Assembly: GCA_020073145.1 (NCBI GenBank) | Contig: JAIQFS010000001.1 | Coordinates: forward strand, 310,001 to 374,000 | From: Terriglobia bacterium | Lineage (GTDB): Bacteria > Acidobacteriota > Terriglobia > Bryobacterales > Bryobacteraceae | DNA length: 64,000 bases | Direction: 5' to 3' | Shown here: positions 27,213 to 36,556 of the stretch, piece after piece | Numbering within the stretch: position 1 is the first letter of the stretch | Layout of the letters: each line of letters begins with the position of its first letter | Translations under genes and position numbers: made by a program | The notes under the pieces: model-generated | Seen by the model: the letters and a program-made list of their open reading frames with translations, nothing else | The model's database searches: none | Told to the model about the DNA's origin: nothing

Positions 27213-27838
27213 CGCCGCAGTTGAGCGCGTTGGCTCTTTCGCTCGAGCTGCAGAAGTTCCCGCCGCCGGCGCTTCTTGATGCTCTCATCCACCTTGCGCC
27301 AGAACTTGCGGAAGTAGCTGATGGCGGACAGCATCGCAAAGAAAACCACGCCCCACATCAGAATCATGCCCGGCAGCCGCATCGCGGCGTGCCGCACGCT
27401 GAGCAGCATGCAGGAAATCGCCGCTACCTGCGAAAACATCTTGGTCTTGCCTAGATCGCTGGCCTTGATCGTATAGCCTTCGGCGGCCGCGATACTGCGC
27501 AGCCCCGATACCGCGAACTCTCGCCCCACGATGAGAATCGCCATCCAGCCCGGAAGCACTCGCACCTGCACCAGCGAGATCAGCGCGGCTGACACCAGCA
27601 GCTTATCGGCGATCGGATCCAGCAAAGTCCCGATCGTGGTCACCTGACGCCACCGCCGCGCCAGGTAACCGTCCAGCGAATCGGTTGCCGCGGCTGTCAG
27701 AAAAATCGCCAGGGCCACCCATTCTTTGGTGACCGTGTAACCGCCGATGCTGAACAGAATTTTCTCCTGCACCAGTGCCGCCACCAGCAGCGGCACGAAG
27801 AAAATGCGGAGAATCGTCAGCGAGTTGGGAAGATTCAT
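27113..27838 (-). CDS. pgsA: CDP-diacylglycerol-glycerol-3-phosphate 3-phosphatidyltransferase
   Basis: 241 residues with four or more membrane helices and the CDP-alcohol phosphotransferase motif D-x2-D-G-x2-A-R-x8-G-x3-D-x3-D at Asp53 to Asp78 (DSLDGYLARRW to LLDPIADK). It makes phosphatidylglycerol phosphate at the inner membrane. The enzyme core ends near residue 185. A basic extension (SIKKRRRREL and onward) follows, and its last third is antisense to the 3' end of the RodZ-like gene. The extension could be real or the result of a lost earlier stop. Confidence 0.93.
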   Translation of the reverse strand: MNLPNSLTILRIFFVPLLVAALVQEKILFSIGGYTVTKEWVALAIFLTAAATDSLDGYLARRWRQVTTIGTLLDPIADKLLVSAALISLVQVRVLPGWMAILIVGREFAVSGLRSIAAAEGYTIKASDLGKTKMFSQVAAISCMLLSVRHAAMRLPGMILMWGVVFFAMLSAISYFRKFWRKVDESIKKRRRRELLQLERKSQRAQLRRQRGSGESVGKSVGGAAGLGTSGGRILKPPEVS

Positions 27839-27906
27839 CGCTCAAACCAAATATAATTCGGCGCGAGCCCCGCCAACAACCACCGAGGCCCGTCCCTGCA
27901 TCTCAT

Positions 27907-28803
27907 CTAAGTCTGGCCCACCCAATCCGGGGCGGCCTTCGCGCGCCAGCGCTCTCGGATCGCTTGTATCTCGGCCGTGCCGAGCGGGCCCGCTTCCAGC
28001 AGGCGCGCATTCGACGCCCAACGGCCCGGCTGCGTCGTCCCCACAATTGCCGTGGCGACTCCCGGCTGCGCCAGCGTAAACCGCAGCGCCTTCGAAATGG
28101 ATTGACTGAGATCGCCGTCGAGGAAATCGTATTGGAGCACTTCCAGCCGTCGCCAGTATTCCTGGTGATACGGGTTGCCTGGCTTGGATCCTGTCTTCCA
28201 GGCGGCATTGGCAATCGGCCGCTTGGCGATCACTCCCATCCCTTGCCGCACCGCCAGTGGCAAGGTCAGGTCAATCGCTTCTCCATCGGCGATGCTGACC
28301 GACGTCTGCAGCGTATCGAACACACCGCTCTCGATCGCGTAGACTGCGTTCTGGCCGTCGCCGCTATACCCGATGAATCGGGTCTTGCCGGCCTCCCGCG
28401 CCTTCTGCAGCACTCCGATGGCGTCTCCGCGCTCTAGTACGGCTTGGGAACAACTATGGAGCTGCACCAGGTCCACGTGATCCACCCGCAGCCGCTGCAG
28501 GCTGCGGTCAATCTGCATCTCGAGCATGCGCGGGTCCCAGTCGGGCAAGTCCAAACCCGAGGCGTGCCCGCACTTGGTGAACAGGAAGTAGTCCTTCCGG
28601 CGGCCGCTCACCGCGCGCCCGATCATCTCTTCGCTGCCCGGGTAGCACTCCGCCGTGTCGATCAGATTCAGCCCCGCGTCGAGGGCGGCGTGCAGCAGGC
28701 GCTCCACTTGGTCGAACGGAACGTTTTCGTAGCCGATCTCGGCCGCGCCGAAACCAAGAACCGTGACGGCCATGCCCGTCCTGCCCAGAACACGCTTTTC
28801 CAT
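27907..28803 (-). CDS. Aldo/keto reductase
   Basis: 298 residues, (beta/alpha)8 barrel: MEKRVLGRTGMAVTVLGFGAAEIGY, NLIDTAECYPGSEEMIGRA (with the catalytic Asp and Tyr), YFLFTKCGH with the catalytic Lys, and VDLVQLHSCS with the active-site His. An NAD(P)H-dependent reductase of unknown carbonyl substrate, in the cytoplasm. ATG 28803 matches the family start; a longer frame to 28896 is not needed. It is encoded after the MFS gene on the same strand but about 150 nt away. Confidence 0.88.
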   Translation of the reverse strand: MEKRVLGRTGMAVTVLGFGAAEIGYENVPFDQVERLLHAALDAGLNLIDTAECYPGSEEMIGRAVSGRRKDYFLFTKCGHASGLDLPDWDPRMLEMQIDRSLQRLRVDHVDLVQLHSCSQAVLERGDAIGVLQKAREAGKTRFIGYSGDGQNAVYAIESGVFDTLQTSVSIADGEAIDLTLPLAVRQGMGVIAKRPIANAAWKTGSKPGNPYHQEYWRRLEVLQYDFLDGDLSQSISKALRFTLAQPGVATAIVGTTQPGRWASNARLLEAGPLGTAEIQAIRERWRAKAAPDWVGQT

Positions 28804-28950
28804 AGGGTGGATTCTTCGAAGATAGCAAATCACCAGGTTCACGGGCACTGGAGCAGTAGGCTGCTTCTGTGAGCCGCGCGCGCGGTTGCCCGCCACGAAC
28901 CGGCCCCGCCGGCTTCTCCCGGGGAACGAGGCTGCTTTTTTCAGCCTTCG

Positions 28951-30153
28951 CTACACCGATCCCGCCGCCGGCAGGGCCCCCGCTGGCTTGCCCGGGCGCC
29001 AGAAGCTGGCCGCCAGCGCGATCGTCACCATCTGCACCCCCGCGATCAACGCCACGCAAGCCGGCCATCCGCCCCGGTTCCAGAAATAGGCGGGCAGCAC
29101 CGCGCCCACACTGCCGCCGATGTAATAAAACAGGACGTACAGCCCTACCGCCGCCGCCCGCGCCTCCGAGGCCACCGTCCCGATGTAGCTATTCGACGCC
29201 GATTGCGCCACGAACACGGCCGTGCAGCACAACGCCAGCCCCACCAGAATCACGGGCAGGGAAGACACCAAGGTCAGCAGGATGCCGCCAATCGCGCCGC
29301 CGTACGCCACCGTGAGCGTCACCCGATGGCCGGCTCGATCGATCCAGTGCCCGGCCATCGGGGCCCCCACCGCTCCCGCCAGGTAGACCACAAACAGCAG
29401 CCCGAGCGCCGCCGGGCTCAACCCGAACGGCGGGGCCGCCAGATAAAAATTCACGTACGTAAACGTGGCCAGCATCGAGAACAGCACGCAGAATCCCACC
29501 GCGTAGGTTGCCACTAGCCGCGGGTTCTTCAAATGCCGGCTCATTGCCCGCAGCGTGGCCGCCGCGCTCGCGGCCCGCTGAAAGTGCCGGCCGGGCGGCA
29601 GCCATGCCCACACCGCCAGCCCTCCCATGCCGCACACCAGTCCCAGCACGACGAAGGCCCAGCGCCAGGAGACCTGCGTGGCGATAAATCCTGCGACGAT
29701 CCGCCCGCTAAAGCCCCCCAGCACCGTGCCCGACACGTAGGCCCCCATGGCCGACCCCGTCCCTTCCTGCCATTCCTCGTTGATATACGCGGGCACCACC
29801 ACCGCCAGCCCGGGGGTGAAGACGCCCTGCCAGAACCGCCAGAACAGGAGTTCATGCAAGCCGGTGGCCCGGGCCGCCAGCACCGTGGGCACTCCCAGCA
29901 GCAGAGCCGCCGGAACAATCACGCGCTTCCGGCCCATCTGATCGGCCAGAATTCCTGCCAGCGGCGCCGCCACCGCCACCCCCAGCGTCGAGGCCGTCAG
30001 CATCAGGCTGATGCCGGCCACCGTCGTCTGGAATTCGGCCGCCAGCATGGGCAGCAGCGGTTGGGGCGCGTAGAGCGTCACGAACGCGCAAAAACCGGCC
30101 AGCGCAATCGTAAGAGTGCGCTGATCGGGGCGTCTGTCTTTTGGGAAAGTCAA
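28951..30153 (-). CDS. MFS transporter, YnfM-like
   Basis: 400 residues with about 12 membrane helices. MFS loop 2-3 motif GILADQMGRKRVIVPA is at residues 68-83. The start has FCAFVTLYAPQPLLPMLAAEFQ, typical of the YnfM/CynX-like inner-membrane exporters. The substrate is unknown. It lies 30 nt downstream of bioA but may be a separate gene; a role in biotin-precursor transport is only a guess. Confidence 0.85.
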   Translation of the reverse strand: MTFPKDRRPDQRTLTIALAGFCAFVTLYAPQPLLPMLAAEFQTTVAGISLMLTASTLGVAVAAPLAGILADQMGRKRVIVPAALLLGVPTVLAARATGLHELLFWRFWQGVFTPGLAVVVPAYINEEWQEGTGSAMGAYVSGTVLGGFSGRIVAGFIATQVSWRWAFVVLGLVCGMGGLAVWAWLPPGRHFQRAASAAATLRAMSRHLKNPRLVATYAVGFCVLFSMLATFTYVNFYLAAPPFGLSPAALGLLFVVYLAGAVGAPMAGHWIDRAGHRVTLTVAYGGAIGGILLTLVSSLPVILVGLALCCTAVFVAQSASNSYIGTVASEARAAAVGLYVLFYYIGGSVGAVLPAYFWNRGGWPACVALIAGVQMVTIALAASFWRPGKPAGALPAAGSV

Positions 30154-30184
30154 AAGGGGATCGGGTGGCGCTTCGCGCTTTTGA

Positions 30185-31492
30185 TTATATGCTGGCCAGC
30201 ACTTCGCTGATCTGGGTCAGCACCCACCCCACCTCGCCTTCCGTGATCGCGTAGGGCGGCATGAAGTAGAGGACGTTGCCGAGCGGACGCAGCAACAGGC
30301 CGCGTTCGAGAAAAGCCGCGGCCAGCCGCGGGCCCAGTTGATCCAGATAGCCTGCCGACTCCGATTCCAGCTCGACGATGCCGACCCCGCCGATCGTCCG
30401 CACGTCGCCCACGCCCGCCAACCCGCGCAGCGGCTCCAGACCCGCGCGCAACTGGCGTTCCAACGCCTGGACGCGCTCAAGCACCCCGTTTTCCCGGAAC
30501 AGGTCCAGGCTGGCCAGCCCTACCGCGCACGCCAGCGGGTTGGCCGTATAAGAGTGCCCGTGGAAGAACGTCTTGCCGCGGTCCTCGCTGAGGAATGCTT
30601 CGTAGAGCGTTTCGGTGGCCGCTGTCGCGCCCATCGGCAAATACCCGGCCGTCAGCGCTTTCGAAAGACACACCAGGTCCGGCCGGATCGCGGCATGCTC
30701 GCACGCGAACATGCGCCCGGTCCGCCCGAATCCCGTCAGCACTTCATCGGCGATCAGCAGCGTGCCGTATCGGTCAGAGAGACGACGGGCCCCCGCCAGA
30801 AACTCGGCCGGCCACACAATCATGCCGCCCGCGGCTTGCAGCATCGGCTCGATCAGAACGCCCGCAATGGAATCGCCTCCCTCCTGCAACTGGCGTTCGA
30901 GATCGCCCAGGCAATCGATCTGGCACGTGGCCCGCGTGAGGCCCATAGGACAGCGGTAGCAGTATGGCGCGTGCGCCCGCGCCACCGGGAACAGCAGCGC
31001 TGCAAACGCGCGCGTGAACAGGGAATCCTCGCTGGCCGACATCGCGCCCACTGTGTCCCCGTGATACGCGTGGTGCAGAGTCACGAACCTCTGTCGTTGC
31101 GGTTGGCCGAGGTTGCGCCAATATTGGCAAGCGATCTTGAGCGCCACTTCCACGGCGGTGGACCCGTTATCCGAATAGAAAATGCGCGTCAGGCCCGGCG
31201 GCAACAATTGCAGCAGCCGCTCCGCCAGTTCCACCGCTGGTCGATGCGTGCATCCCGCGAAGACCACCTGCTCCAGTTCGCGCGCTTGTGCCGCCAGGGC
31301 CGCGTTCAGCTTCGGATGCGAGTGCCCGTGAATGTTGACCCACCACGAGGAGATCCCATCGAGAATGCGCCGTCCGTCTTCCGTATAGAGATACACGCCC
31401 TCTGCGCGCACCACGGGCAGCGGGGGCGGCTGCGTCAGAGCCTGCGTATAGGGATGCCACAGGCAGGCGCGGTCGCGATCGAGCAGGCTCAT
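30185..31492 (-). CDS. bioA: Adenosylmethionine-8-amino-7-oxononanoate aminotransferase
   Basis: 435 residues, class III PLP aminotransferase. It begins DRACLWHPYTQA and has the DAPA-synthase features ISSWWVNIHGHSHPKLN, YSDNGSTAVEVALKIA, HHAYHGDTVGAMS, the PLP Asp in LIADEVLTGFGRTG and the Schiff-base Lys in LSKALTAGYLPMG. It converts 8-amino-7-oxononanoate to 7,8-diaminononanoate using SAM. The start ATG 31492 overlaps the bioD stop by 4 nt. It is the last gene of the bioBFDA operon. Confidence 0.96.
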   Translation of the reverse strand: MSLLDRDRACLWHPYTQALTQPPPLPVVRAEGVYLYTEDGRRILDGISSWWVNIHGHSHPKLNAALAAQARELEQVVFAGCTHRPAVELAERLLQLLPPGLTRIFYSDNGSTAVEVALKIACQYWRNLGQPQRQRFVTLHHAYHGDTVGAMSASEDSLFTRAFAALLFPVARAHAPYCYRCPMGLTRATCQIDCLGDLERQLQEGGDSIAGVLIEPMLQAAGGMIVWPAEFLAGARRLSDRYGTLLIADEVLTGFGRTGRMFACEHAAIRPDLVCLSKALTAGYLPMGATAATETLYEAFLSEDRGKTFFHGHSYTANPLACAVGLASLDLFRENGVLERVQALERQLRAGLEPLRGLAGVGDVRTIGGVGIVELESESAGYLDQLGPRLAAAFLERGLLLRPLGNVLYFMPPYAITEGEVGWVLTQISEVLASI

Positions 31493-32154
31493 TGCAGGAG
31501 GTCCAGTAGCCGGGCTTGCGGGTCCAATTCCGCGCACGCCCACTCCCCCAGCGCCCCCGCGTCGAGCGGCTGGAAGTTCGGCATTTCCCCGACCACTGCG
31601 ACATCGCCGTAGTGTTCGATGGCCGCGCGGTTCTCGGCGTCCTTGTCCCCAGCCATCACCACTCCGGCGATCCGCAGCGATCGCGCCCGCAGCGCCTCCA
31701 GCGTGAGCAGGGTGTGGTTGATCGTGCCCAGTCCCGACCGCGCCACCACCAGCACCGGCAGGGCCAGCGCCTGCATGAGATCGGTCATCAGGGCGCTGTC
31801 GTTGAGCGGGACCAGAGCCCCGCCCGCGCCCTCGACAATCCATCGCGCCGCGTCCGCGCCCGGCCCCGTCCAACCGGTCAGTTCCTCGATCGCGATCGTG
31901 CGCCCGCTCCACCGGGCCGCCAGATGCGGAGAAACCGGCCGCGGCAGCCGGATGCCCTCGGCGAAAACCTCATCGTCACGGCACACCCCGAGGCGCCGGA
32001 CCTCCGCCGTGTCATCGTCCTGTTCGATGCCGGTCTGCACCGGTTTCCAATAGCGCAAGGGCAGCACCTGCCGGTACCGATGTAGCAGAGCGGCGCACGT
32101 CACCGTCTTGCCGATCCCGGTGTCCGTGCCGGTTACGAAGAGGCCGCGGAGCAT
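31489..32154 (-). CDS. bioD: ATP-dependent dethiobiotin synthetase
   Basis: 221 residues with the P-loop GTDTGIGKTVTCAAL at the start and IVEGAGGALVPL in the middle, both typical of BioD, which carboxylates and cyclises diaminononanoate to dethiobiotin. It overlaps the end of bioF by 22 nt and the start of bioA by 4 nt, so the operon is translated as a tightly coupled set. Confidence 0.95.
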   Translation of the reverse strand: MLRGLFVTGTDTGIGKTVTCAALLHRYRQVLPLRYWKPVQTGIEQDDDTAEVRRLGVCRDDEVFAEGIRLPRPVSPHLAARWSGRTIAIEELTGWTGPGADAARWIVEGAGGALVPLNDSALMTDLMQALALPVLVVARSGLGTINHTLLTLEALRARSLRIAGVVMAGDKDAENRAAIEHYGDVAVVGEMPNFQPLDAGALGEWACAELDPQARLLDLLQ

Positions 32155-33290
32155 ACGGCGGCCTCCTGGAGCGCGTCCGCCAGCACCGCCACGAAACGGT
32201 CGAGCGTGGCCTCGGAAAGATCGGTATTGACCGAAAGCCGCAGGCGGGCCGTGCCCGGCGCGACACTGGGCGGCCGGATGGCGCGCGCGTCAAAGCCCTC
32301 CCGCTGCAGCGCGGCCGCCACGCGCAGCGCGCGTTCGTTCTCGCCCAGCATCACCGGAATGATCTGGGACACGCCCGCGGTCACCGGCACTCCGGCCTCA
32401 CCCAGCTTGCGGCGTAGGAAACCCGCGCGATCCCGTAGCAACTCCCGCCGCCACGGCTCGCGCTCGATCAGCTCCAGGCTCGCCTCCAGCGCCGCCGCCA
32501 CCGCCGGCGGCGCCGCGGTCGAGAAAATAAACGGACGCCCTTGCTGGATCAGTGACTCGATCGCCCAGGCGGGGCCGGCGGCAAACGCTCCACTCACCCC
32601 CAGCGCTTTACCCGCCGTATTGACAGAGACCAAAGCCTCGATCCCGTCGGCTTCGATCAAGCCCGACCCGCGGTCTCCGTAAATCCCCACCGCATGCGCT
32701 TCGTCCACGATCAGCGCCGCTCCGTGCGCGCGGCACAACGCGGCATAGTCGGCCAGCGGCGCCACATCGCCGTCCATGCTGAACAGCGACTCGGTGACGA
32801 CGAACCTCTGCCCCCCGCCGCTCTCCTGCCGAAGAAGCCTCTCCAGCCCTTCCGCGTCGGTGTGCGGGAAGATGACGCGGCGCGCCCGTGACAGCCGCAT
32901 GCCGTCGATCAGGCTGGCGTGGTTGCGTTCGTCGGAGTAAATCACGTCCCCGTCTTCCGCCAGGACGGTCAGCACCGCCAGGTTCGCCAGATAGCCGCTG
33001 GAAAAATAGAGCGCCCGCTCGGCTCCCTTAAAGGCCGCGAATCGTTGTTCCAGATGCGTGAAACACTCGCGCTCTCCGCGCAGCAGGCGCGAACCCGTGC
33101 TCCCGCATCCTTCGCGCGCCACCGCCTCGGCCATCCGCTCTTTCAGCGATGGATGCCTGGAGAGACACAGGTAGTCGTTCGACGAGAGGTCGATGCCGCG
33201 CGGAGCCTGCAGCCTCCGCGTGAGCCCTCCGGCGTCCCGTTCCGCCAGACGCGCTCGCAGCCGCCGCTCCAGTTCGCTACTGCCGGCCAT
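32133..33290 (-). CDS. bioF: 8-amino-7-oxononanoate synthase
   Basis: 385 residues from ATG 33290. A PLP alpha-oxoamine synthase: [59 protein letters not shown] and the Lys in [13 protein letters not shown]. It condenses pimeloyl-ACP (or -CoA) with alanine. It overlaps the bioB 3' end by 14 nt. The upstream pimeloyl genes (bioC/bioH type) are not in this window. Confidence 0.95.
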   Translation of the reverse strand: MAGSSELERRLRARLAERDAGGLTRRLQAPRGIDLSSNDYLCLSRHPSLKERMAEAVAREGCGSTGSRLLRGERECFTHLEQRFAAFKGAERALYFSSGYLANLAVLTVLAEDGDVIYSDERNHASLIDGMRLSRARRVIFPHTDAEGLERLLRQESGGGQRFVVTESLFSMDGDVAPLADYAALCRAHGAALIVDEAHAVGIYGDRGSGLIEADGIEALVSVNTAGKALGVSGAFAAGPAWAIESLIQQGRPFIFSTAAPPAVAAALEASLELIEREPWRRELLRDRAGFLRRKLGEAGVPVTAGVSQIIPVMLGENERALRVAAALQREGFDARAIRPPSVAPGTARLRLSVNTDLSEATLDRFVAVLADALQEAAVCSAASS

Positions 33291-34263
33291 CGCCGACCTT
33301 CTCCGCCAGCCGCACTCCCAGCTTCGCAAACAGACGCGTATCGGCATCCTCGCCCGGATTCGGCGTCGTCAGCAACCGGTCTCCCAGAAACACCGAATTG
33401 GCTCCCGCCAGAAAACACAACGCCTGCGCTTCTTCGGATAGCGAAACGCGTCCCGCGCTCAGCCGCACCATCGACCGCGGCATCAGGATCCGCGCCGTGG
33501 CGATCGTGCGCACCAGTTCCAGCGGATCGAGCGCTGCCTGATCCGCCAGCGGCGTCCCGTCCACCCGCATCAACAGGTTGATCGGCACGCTCTCCGGATG
33601 AGGATTCAGCCACGCAAGCTGTTGCAGCAATCCATAGCGCACGGCGCGGTCTTCTCCCATCCCGATAATGCCGCCGCAGCATACCGTGATGCCGGCCCGC
33701 CGCACCCGCGCCAGCGTATCCAGCCGGTCCTGATAGGTGCGGGTGTGAATGATCTGCCCGTAAAACTCGGGCGATGTGTCCAGATTGTGGTTGTAGGCGC
33801 TCAACCCCGCCTCCGCCAGCGCTTCGGCCTGCTTGTCCGTGAGCATCCCGAGCGTGCAGCAGGCCTCCATGCCCAGCGCGCGCACTCCGCGTACCATGTC
33901 GAGCACCCTCGCGAAGGCCGCACCCTGCGGCACGCTGCGCCACGCTGCCCCCATGCAGAAGCGCGTGGCCCCGGCTGCCTGCGCCTGTCGCGCCGCCGCC
34001 AGCGTTTCGTCGACGTTCATCAATTCGCGGCGCGTCAGCTCGGTATCGTAGTGCGCCGATTGCGAACAATAGCCGCAGTCTTCCGGACATCCCCCTGTCT
34101 TGATGCTGAGCAGCATGCAGCCCTGTACCTCGTTGGCGCGGTGATGCGCGCGATGCAGTTGCTGCGCCTCGAATACCAGTTCCAGCAGAGGCGTTGTGTA
34201 GATCGCCTCGATTTCCTCAATGGTCCAATTGTGCCGAATTGCCAGGGTCGCGGTCGTCGCCAT
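33277..34263 (-). CDS. bioB: Biotin synthase
   Basis: 328 residues, radical-SAM enzyme with the 4Fe-4S motif Cys59-Cys63-Cys66 in [14 protein letters not shown], followed by the BioB signature [12 protein letters not shown] and the 2Fe-2S cluster ligands farther on. It inserts sulfur into dethiobiotin. First gene of bioBFDA. A TATAAT box lies just 14 nt before the ATG with no Shine-Dalgarno, suggesting a very short leader. I see no BirA-type operator. Confidence 0.96.
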   Translation of the reverse strand: MATTATLAIRHNWTIEEIEAIYTTPLLELVFEAQQLHRAHHRANEVQGCMLLSIKTGGCPEDCGYCSQSAHYDTELTRRELMNVDETLAAARQAQAAGATRFCMGAAWRSVPQGAAFARVLDMVRGVRALGMEACCTLGMLTDKQAEALAEAGLSAYNHNLDTSPEFYGQIIHTRTYQDRLDTLARVRRAGITVCCGGIIGMGEDRAVRYGLLQQLAWLNPHPESVPINLLMRVDGTPLADQAALDPLELVRTIATARILMPRSMVRLSAGRVSLSEEAQALCFLAGANSVFLGDRLLTTPNPGEDADTRLFAKLGVRLAEKVGDGRQ

Positions 34264-34277
34264 GCCGGTGAAGCCTC

Positions 34278-34283
34278 ATTATA
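34278..34283 (-). promoter_or_regulatory. Putative -10 box of the bioBFDA operon
   Basis: Perfect TATAAT on the minus strand (34283-34278), embedded in TATATAAT, ending 14 nt before the bioB ATG. The -35 region is poor. Transcription from it would give a leader of about 7-8 nt. Confidence 0.4.
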
Positions 34284-34331
34284 TATGGTGGCCGCGTGAG
34301 GCCGGTTTCCGGAGCCCCGGCCCGCGCCGCC

Positions 34332-35222
34332 CTACAACTCGATGAGCCGCGTCACCAGATCCCGCGCCTTTTCCCCCGGCGGATCCTCTTCCAGCGCCAA
34401 CCGTGCCCGCAGGTACCACTCATTCCACGGCTCGGTCGGGTTGCGCTGCCGCTCCTCCAGCCGGGCCCAGGCATCCGACGCAATGTACTTCCTCCAATGC
34501 GCCGCCATCGCCCGCGCCATGAACTCGATCGCTCGCTCTACCTCGAACTCGTCCACCTTCTGCCGCAGCGGCGCCGGCCAATGCGCTCGGTCTTTCCAGG
34601 CTTCCAGAGCGCCCGCCTGCACGTCCGGATTGCCCGTGGCGGTCTGGCCCACCGCCTTCATCAGCCGCTCTTTGATCTCCTGCGCCGCTTCCCCCAACGG
34701 GTCGGCGTCCCGCCCGGCCGCAATCTCGCGGAACACCTCCTGCATCTCCGGCGACGGCCACTGCTCGTAGTGGTGTTCGCGTTGAGCCCAGGCTCCGTCG
34801 CTGTAATACTTCTTCATTACCGATAAGTCATTCTGCATATCGATCGCCTCTCGGATTCGTTTCCACAGGCCGGCGTCCGGTGTCTTGCCGGCTTCCAGGT
34901 CCCGTTCCGCGCTATCGATGGCTCGAAGCGCCCGTTCGATCAGCCGCTGCTGTCTCTCCAGGACCGACCTCTGCCGCCGCAGCGTATCGCGCAGCGTGGG
35001 AGCCGTGGGTTGCAGCAGCGCCTTGACCTGCTTCAACGGAACGCCCAGGCTCTTGAGCGCCGCGATCTGCTCCAGCAGTTCCCGGTCGCGTTCCGTATAC
35101 AAACGGTACCCGGCCTCGGTGCGCCGTGGCTTCAGCAAGCCCAGCCGGTCATACAGATACAGGGCCTTCACGGTGGTGCCGGCCCATCCGGCGAACTCTT
35201 GCACCCGGTACAGTCGGTTCAA
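34332..35222 (-). CDS. MerR-family regulator with TipAS-like C-terminal domain
   Basis: 296 residues. The N-terminal MerR winged helix (YRVQEFAGWAGTTVKALYLYDRLGLLKPRRTEAGYRLY) covers residues 5-75, then a long dimerisation helix to about 125. The C-terminal all-helical region (YYSDGAWAQREHHYEQWPSPEMQEVFREIAAG and following) matches the TipAS antibiotic-recognition type, which binds drug-like ligands. It probably regulates its own operon with the thioredoxin gene, whose stop it overlaps by 4 nt (35219-35222). Confidence 0.88.
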   Translation of the reverse strand: MNRLYRVQEFAGWAGTTVKALYLYDRLGLLKPRRTEAGYRLYTERDRELLEQIAALKSLGVPLKQVKALLQPTAPTLRDTLRRQRSVLERQQRLIERALRAIDSAERDLEAGKTPDAGLWKRIREAIDMQNDLSVMKKYYSDGAWAQREHHYEQWPSPEMQEVFREIAAGRDADPLGEAAQEIKERLMKAVGQTATGNPDVQAGALEAWKDRAHWPAPLRQKVDEFEVERAIEFMARAMAAHWRKYIASDAWARLEERQRNPTEPWNEWYLRARLALEEDPPGEKARDLVTRLIEL

Positions 35223-35569
35223 TCGGTCTTCTCCTTACGCGCTAAATGCGCGTCCAGCATCTTTTGGATCTCCGCCAGAGGCGCCGCGCCGGTATATTGC
35301 GCCACCACCTTCCCGTCCTGGAACAGCAGCAGCGTCGGGATGCGCCGGATTTGATAGCGGATCGCGATGCCGGTGTGAGCCCCCACATCAAGCTTGCCGA
35401 CTCTCGCCCGGCCGGCGTACTCTCGGGCGATGCGGTCCACCGTCGGCGCCAACTGCCGGCATCCCCCGCATCCCTCGCTCCAAAAGTCGACCAGCACCGG
35501 CAGCTCCGAGCGCAATACCTCCGCATCGAATGCCGCTTCGCTGAAGTGCAGCGGTTCTTCGCCGTCCAT
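35219..35569 (-). CDS. Thioredoxin-like protein with CGGC active site
   Basis: 116 residues from ATG 35569 (GEEPLHFSEAAFDAEVL). Thioredoxin fold with LVDFWSEGCGGCRQLAP (Cys34, Cys37), GKLDVGAHTGIAIRYQIRRIPTLLLFQDGK and the cis-Pro in RIPT. The active site is CGGC rather than CGPC, which raises the redox potential in known variants. A longer frame from 35623 is unlikely. It is cotranscribed with the MerR-TipAS gene, suggesting a stress-linked role. Confidence 0.85.
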   Translation of the reverse strand: MDGEEPLHFSEAAFDAEVLRSELPVLVDFWSEGCGGCRQLAPTVDRIAREYAGRARVGKLDVGAHTGIAIRYQIRRIPTLLLFQDGKVVAQYTGAAPLAEIQKMLDAHLARKEKTD

Positions 35570-35626
35570 CGCGTGTCCCCCCTCCGCTAGGCTCGGGCCT
35601 ACCCCAAGGGCGGAGTCAAGCACAAT

Positions 35627-36538
35627 TTAGGAGGAGCGCCCCTGGCTCTTGCGGATTTCCAGTTCCTCCAGCGTGCGCGGCCAATCTTCGCGCAACAGGC
35701 GGGACAGCCCGCGGTCCGCCAGCAGCTTCCCATTGGTCTGGCAGGCCACGCAATAGTTGGCTTCGTTCGACGCGTAGCGGATGCGCTGGATTTTCGAGCC
35801 GCACTGGGGGCACGGCTGGCCATAGCGGCCATGCACCGCCATGCCCTCGCGGAACGCCGTGACCTTCTCCGGAAACCGGCCCGCCGCCTCCGCCCGCAGC
35901 CGGTCCACCCACAATCGCAGCGTCTCGCGCACGGCCTGGTACAGCCGCTCCACTTCGTCCGCCTTGAGTTTCTGAGTCAGCGCCAAGGGCGAGAGCCGCG
36001 CCCGGTGCAGAATCTCGTCCGAATACGCGTTGCCGATCCCGCTGAACAGGTGCGGATCGGTGAGCGCGCGCTTGAGCGTGTGGTTGGCGCCAGTCAGCGC
36101 CGCGGTGAACCCGGCCAGATTGGTCTCCAGCGGTTCCACTCCGCCGGCATCCAGCGCGCACAGCCCTTCCTCCCCGCGGGCCATGTGCAGCCCGGCCCGG
36201 TGCTGCGATCCCGCTTCCGTCAGTTGCAGGATCCCCGAATCGAATGCAAAGGTAGCCAGCGTATTTCGCGAGCCGGACTTGCCGTCGCTGCTGCGCCAGT
36301 GCAACCGCCCGGCGATCATCAGGTGCAGCACCAGCCACAGGTCTTCTTCGAAACCGATAGCGATGCGCTTGCCCACCCGGCGCACCTCCCGCACTTCCTT
36401 CCCGGTTACGGCTTCTATGGGTGGAGTGGTGGAGCGCAGCAGAAACGGCCCGCGGATCAAAGCGCGCTGCAGGCGGTGTCCGATCACCCGCTCCCGCAGA
36501 GCTTCCACATAAACCACGACATCGGGAAGCTCCGGCAT
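35627..36538 (-). CDS. mutM: Formamidopyrimidine-DNA glycosylase family protein (MutM/Fpg-like)
   Basis: 303 residues starting PELPDVVVYVEAL, so the catalytic Pro2 and Glu3 are present. The helix-two-turn-helix (TNLAGFTAALTGANHTLKRALTDPHLFSGIGNAYSDEIL) and a C-terminal zinc finger (CPQCGS, then CVACQTNGK with the closing pair) follow. It excises oxidised purines or opens abasic sites in DNA. The PELPD start is a variant seen in several phyla, so its substrate range could differ from E. coli Fpg. Slightly longer than typical (270 residues). Confidence 0.9.
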   Translation of the reverse strand: MPELPDVVVYVEALRERVIGHRLQRALIRGPFLLRSTTPPIEAVTGKEVREVRRVGKRIAIGFEEDLWLVLHLMIAGRLHWRSSDGKSGSRNTLATFAFDSGILQLTEAGSQHRAGLHMARGEEGLCALDAGGVEPLETNLAGFTAALTGANHTLKRALTDPHLFSGIGNAYSDEILHRARLSPLALTQKLKADEVERLYQAVRETLRLWVDRLRAEAAGRFPEKVTAFREGMAVHGRYGQPCPQCGSKIQRIRYASNEANYCVACQTNGKLLADRGLSRLLREDWPRTLEELEIRKSQGRSS

Positions 36539-36556
36539 GATTGAGGGCCGATCTGT

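Noticed and set aside
34264-34331. BirA-type operator before bioB
   Set aside because: The 68-nt gap lacks the TTGTAAACC/GGTTTACAA dyad.
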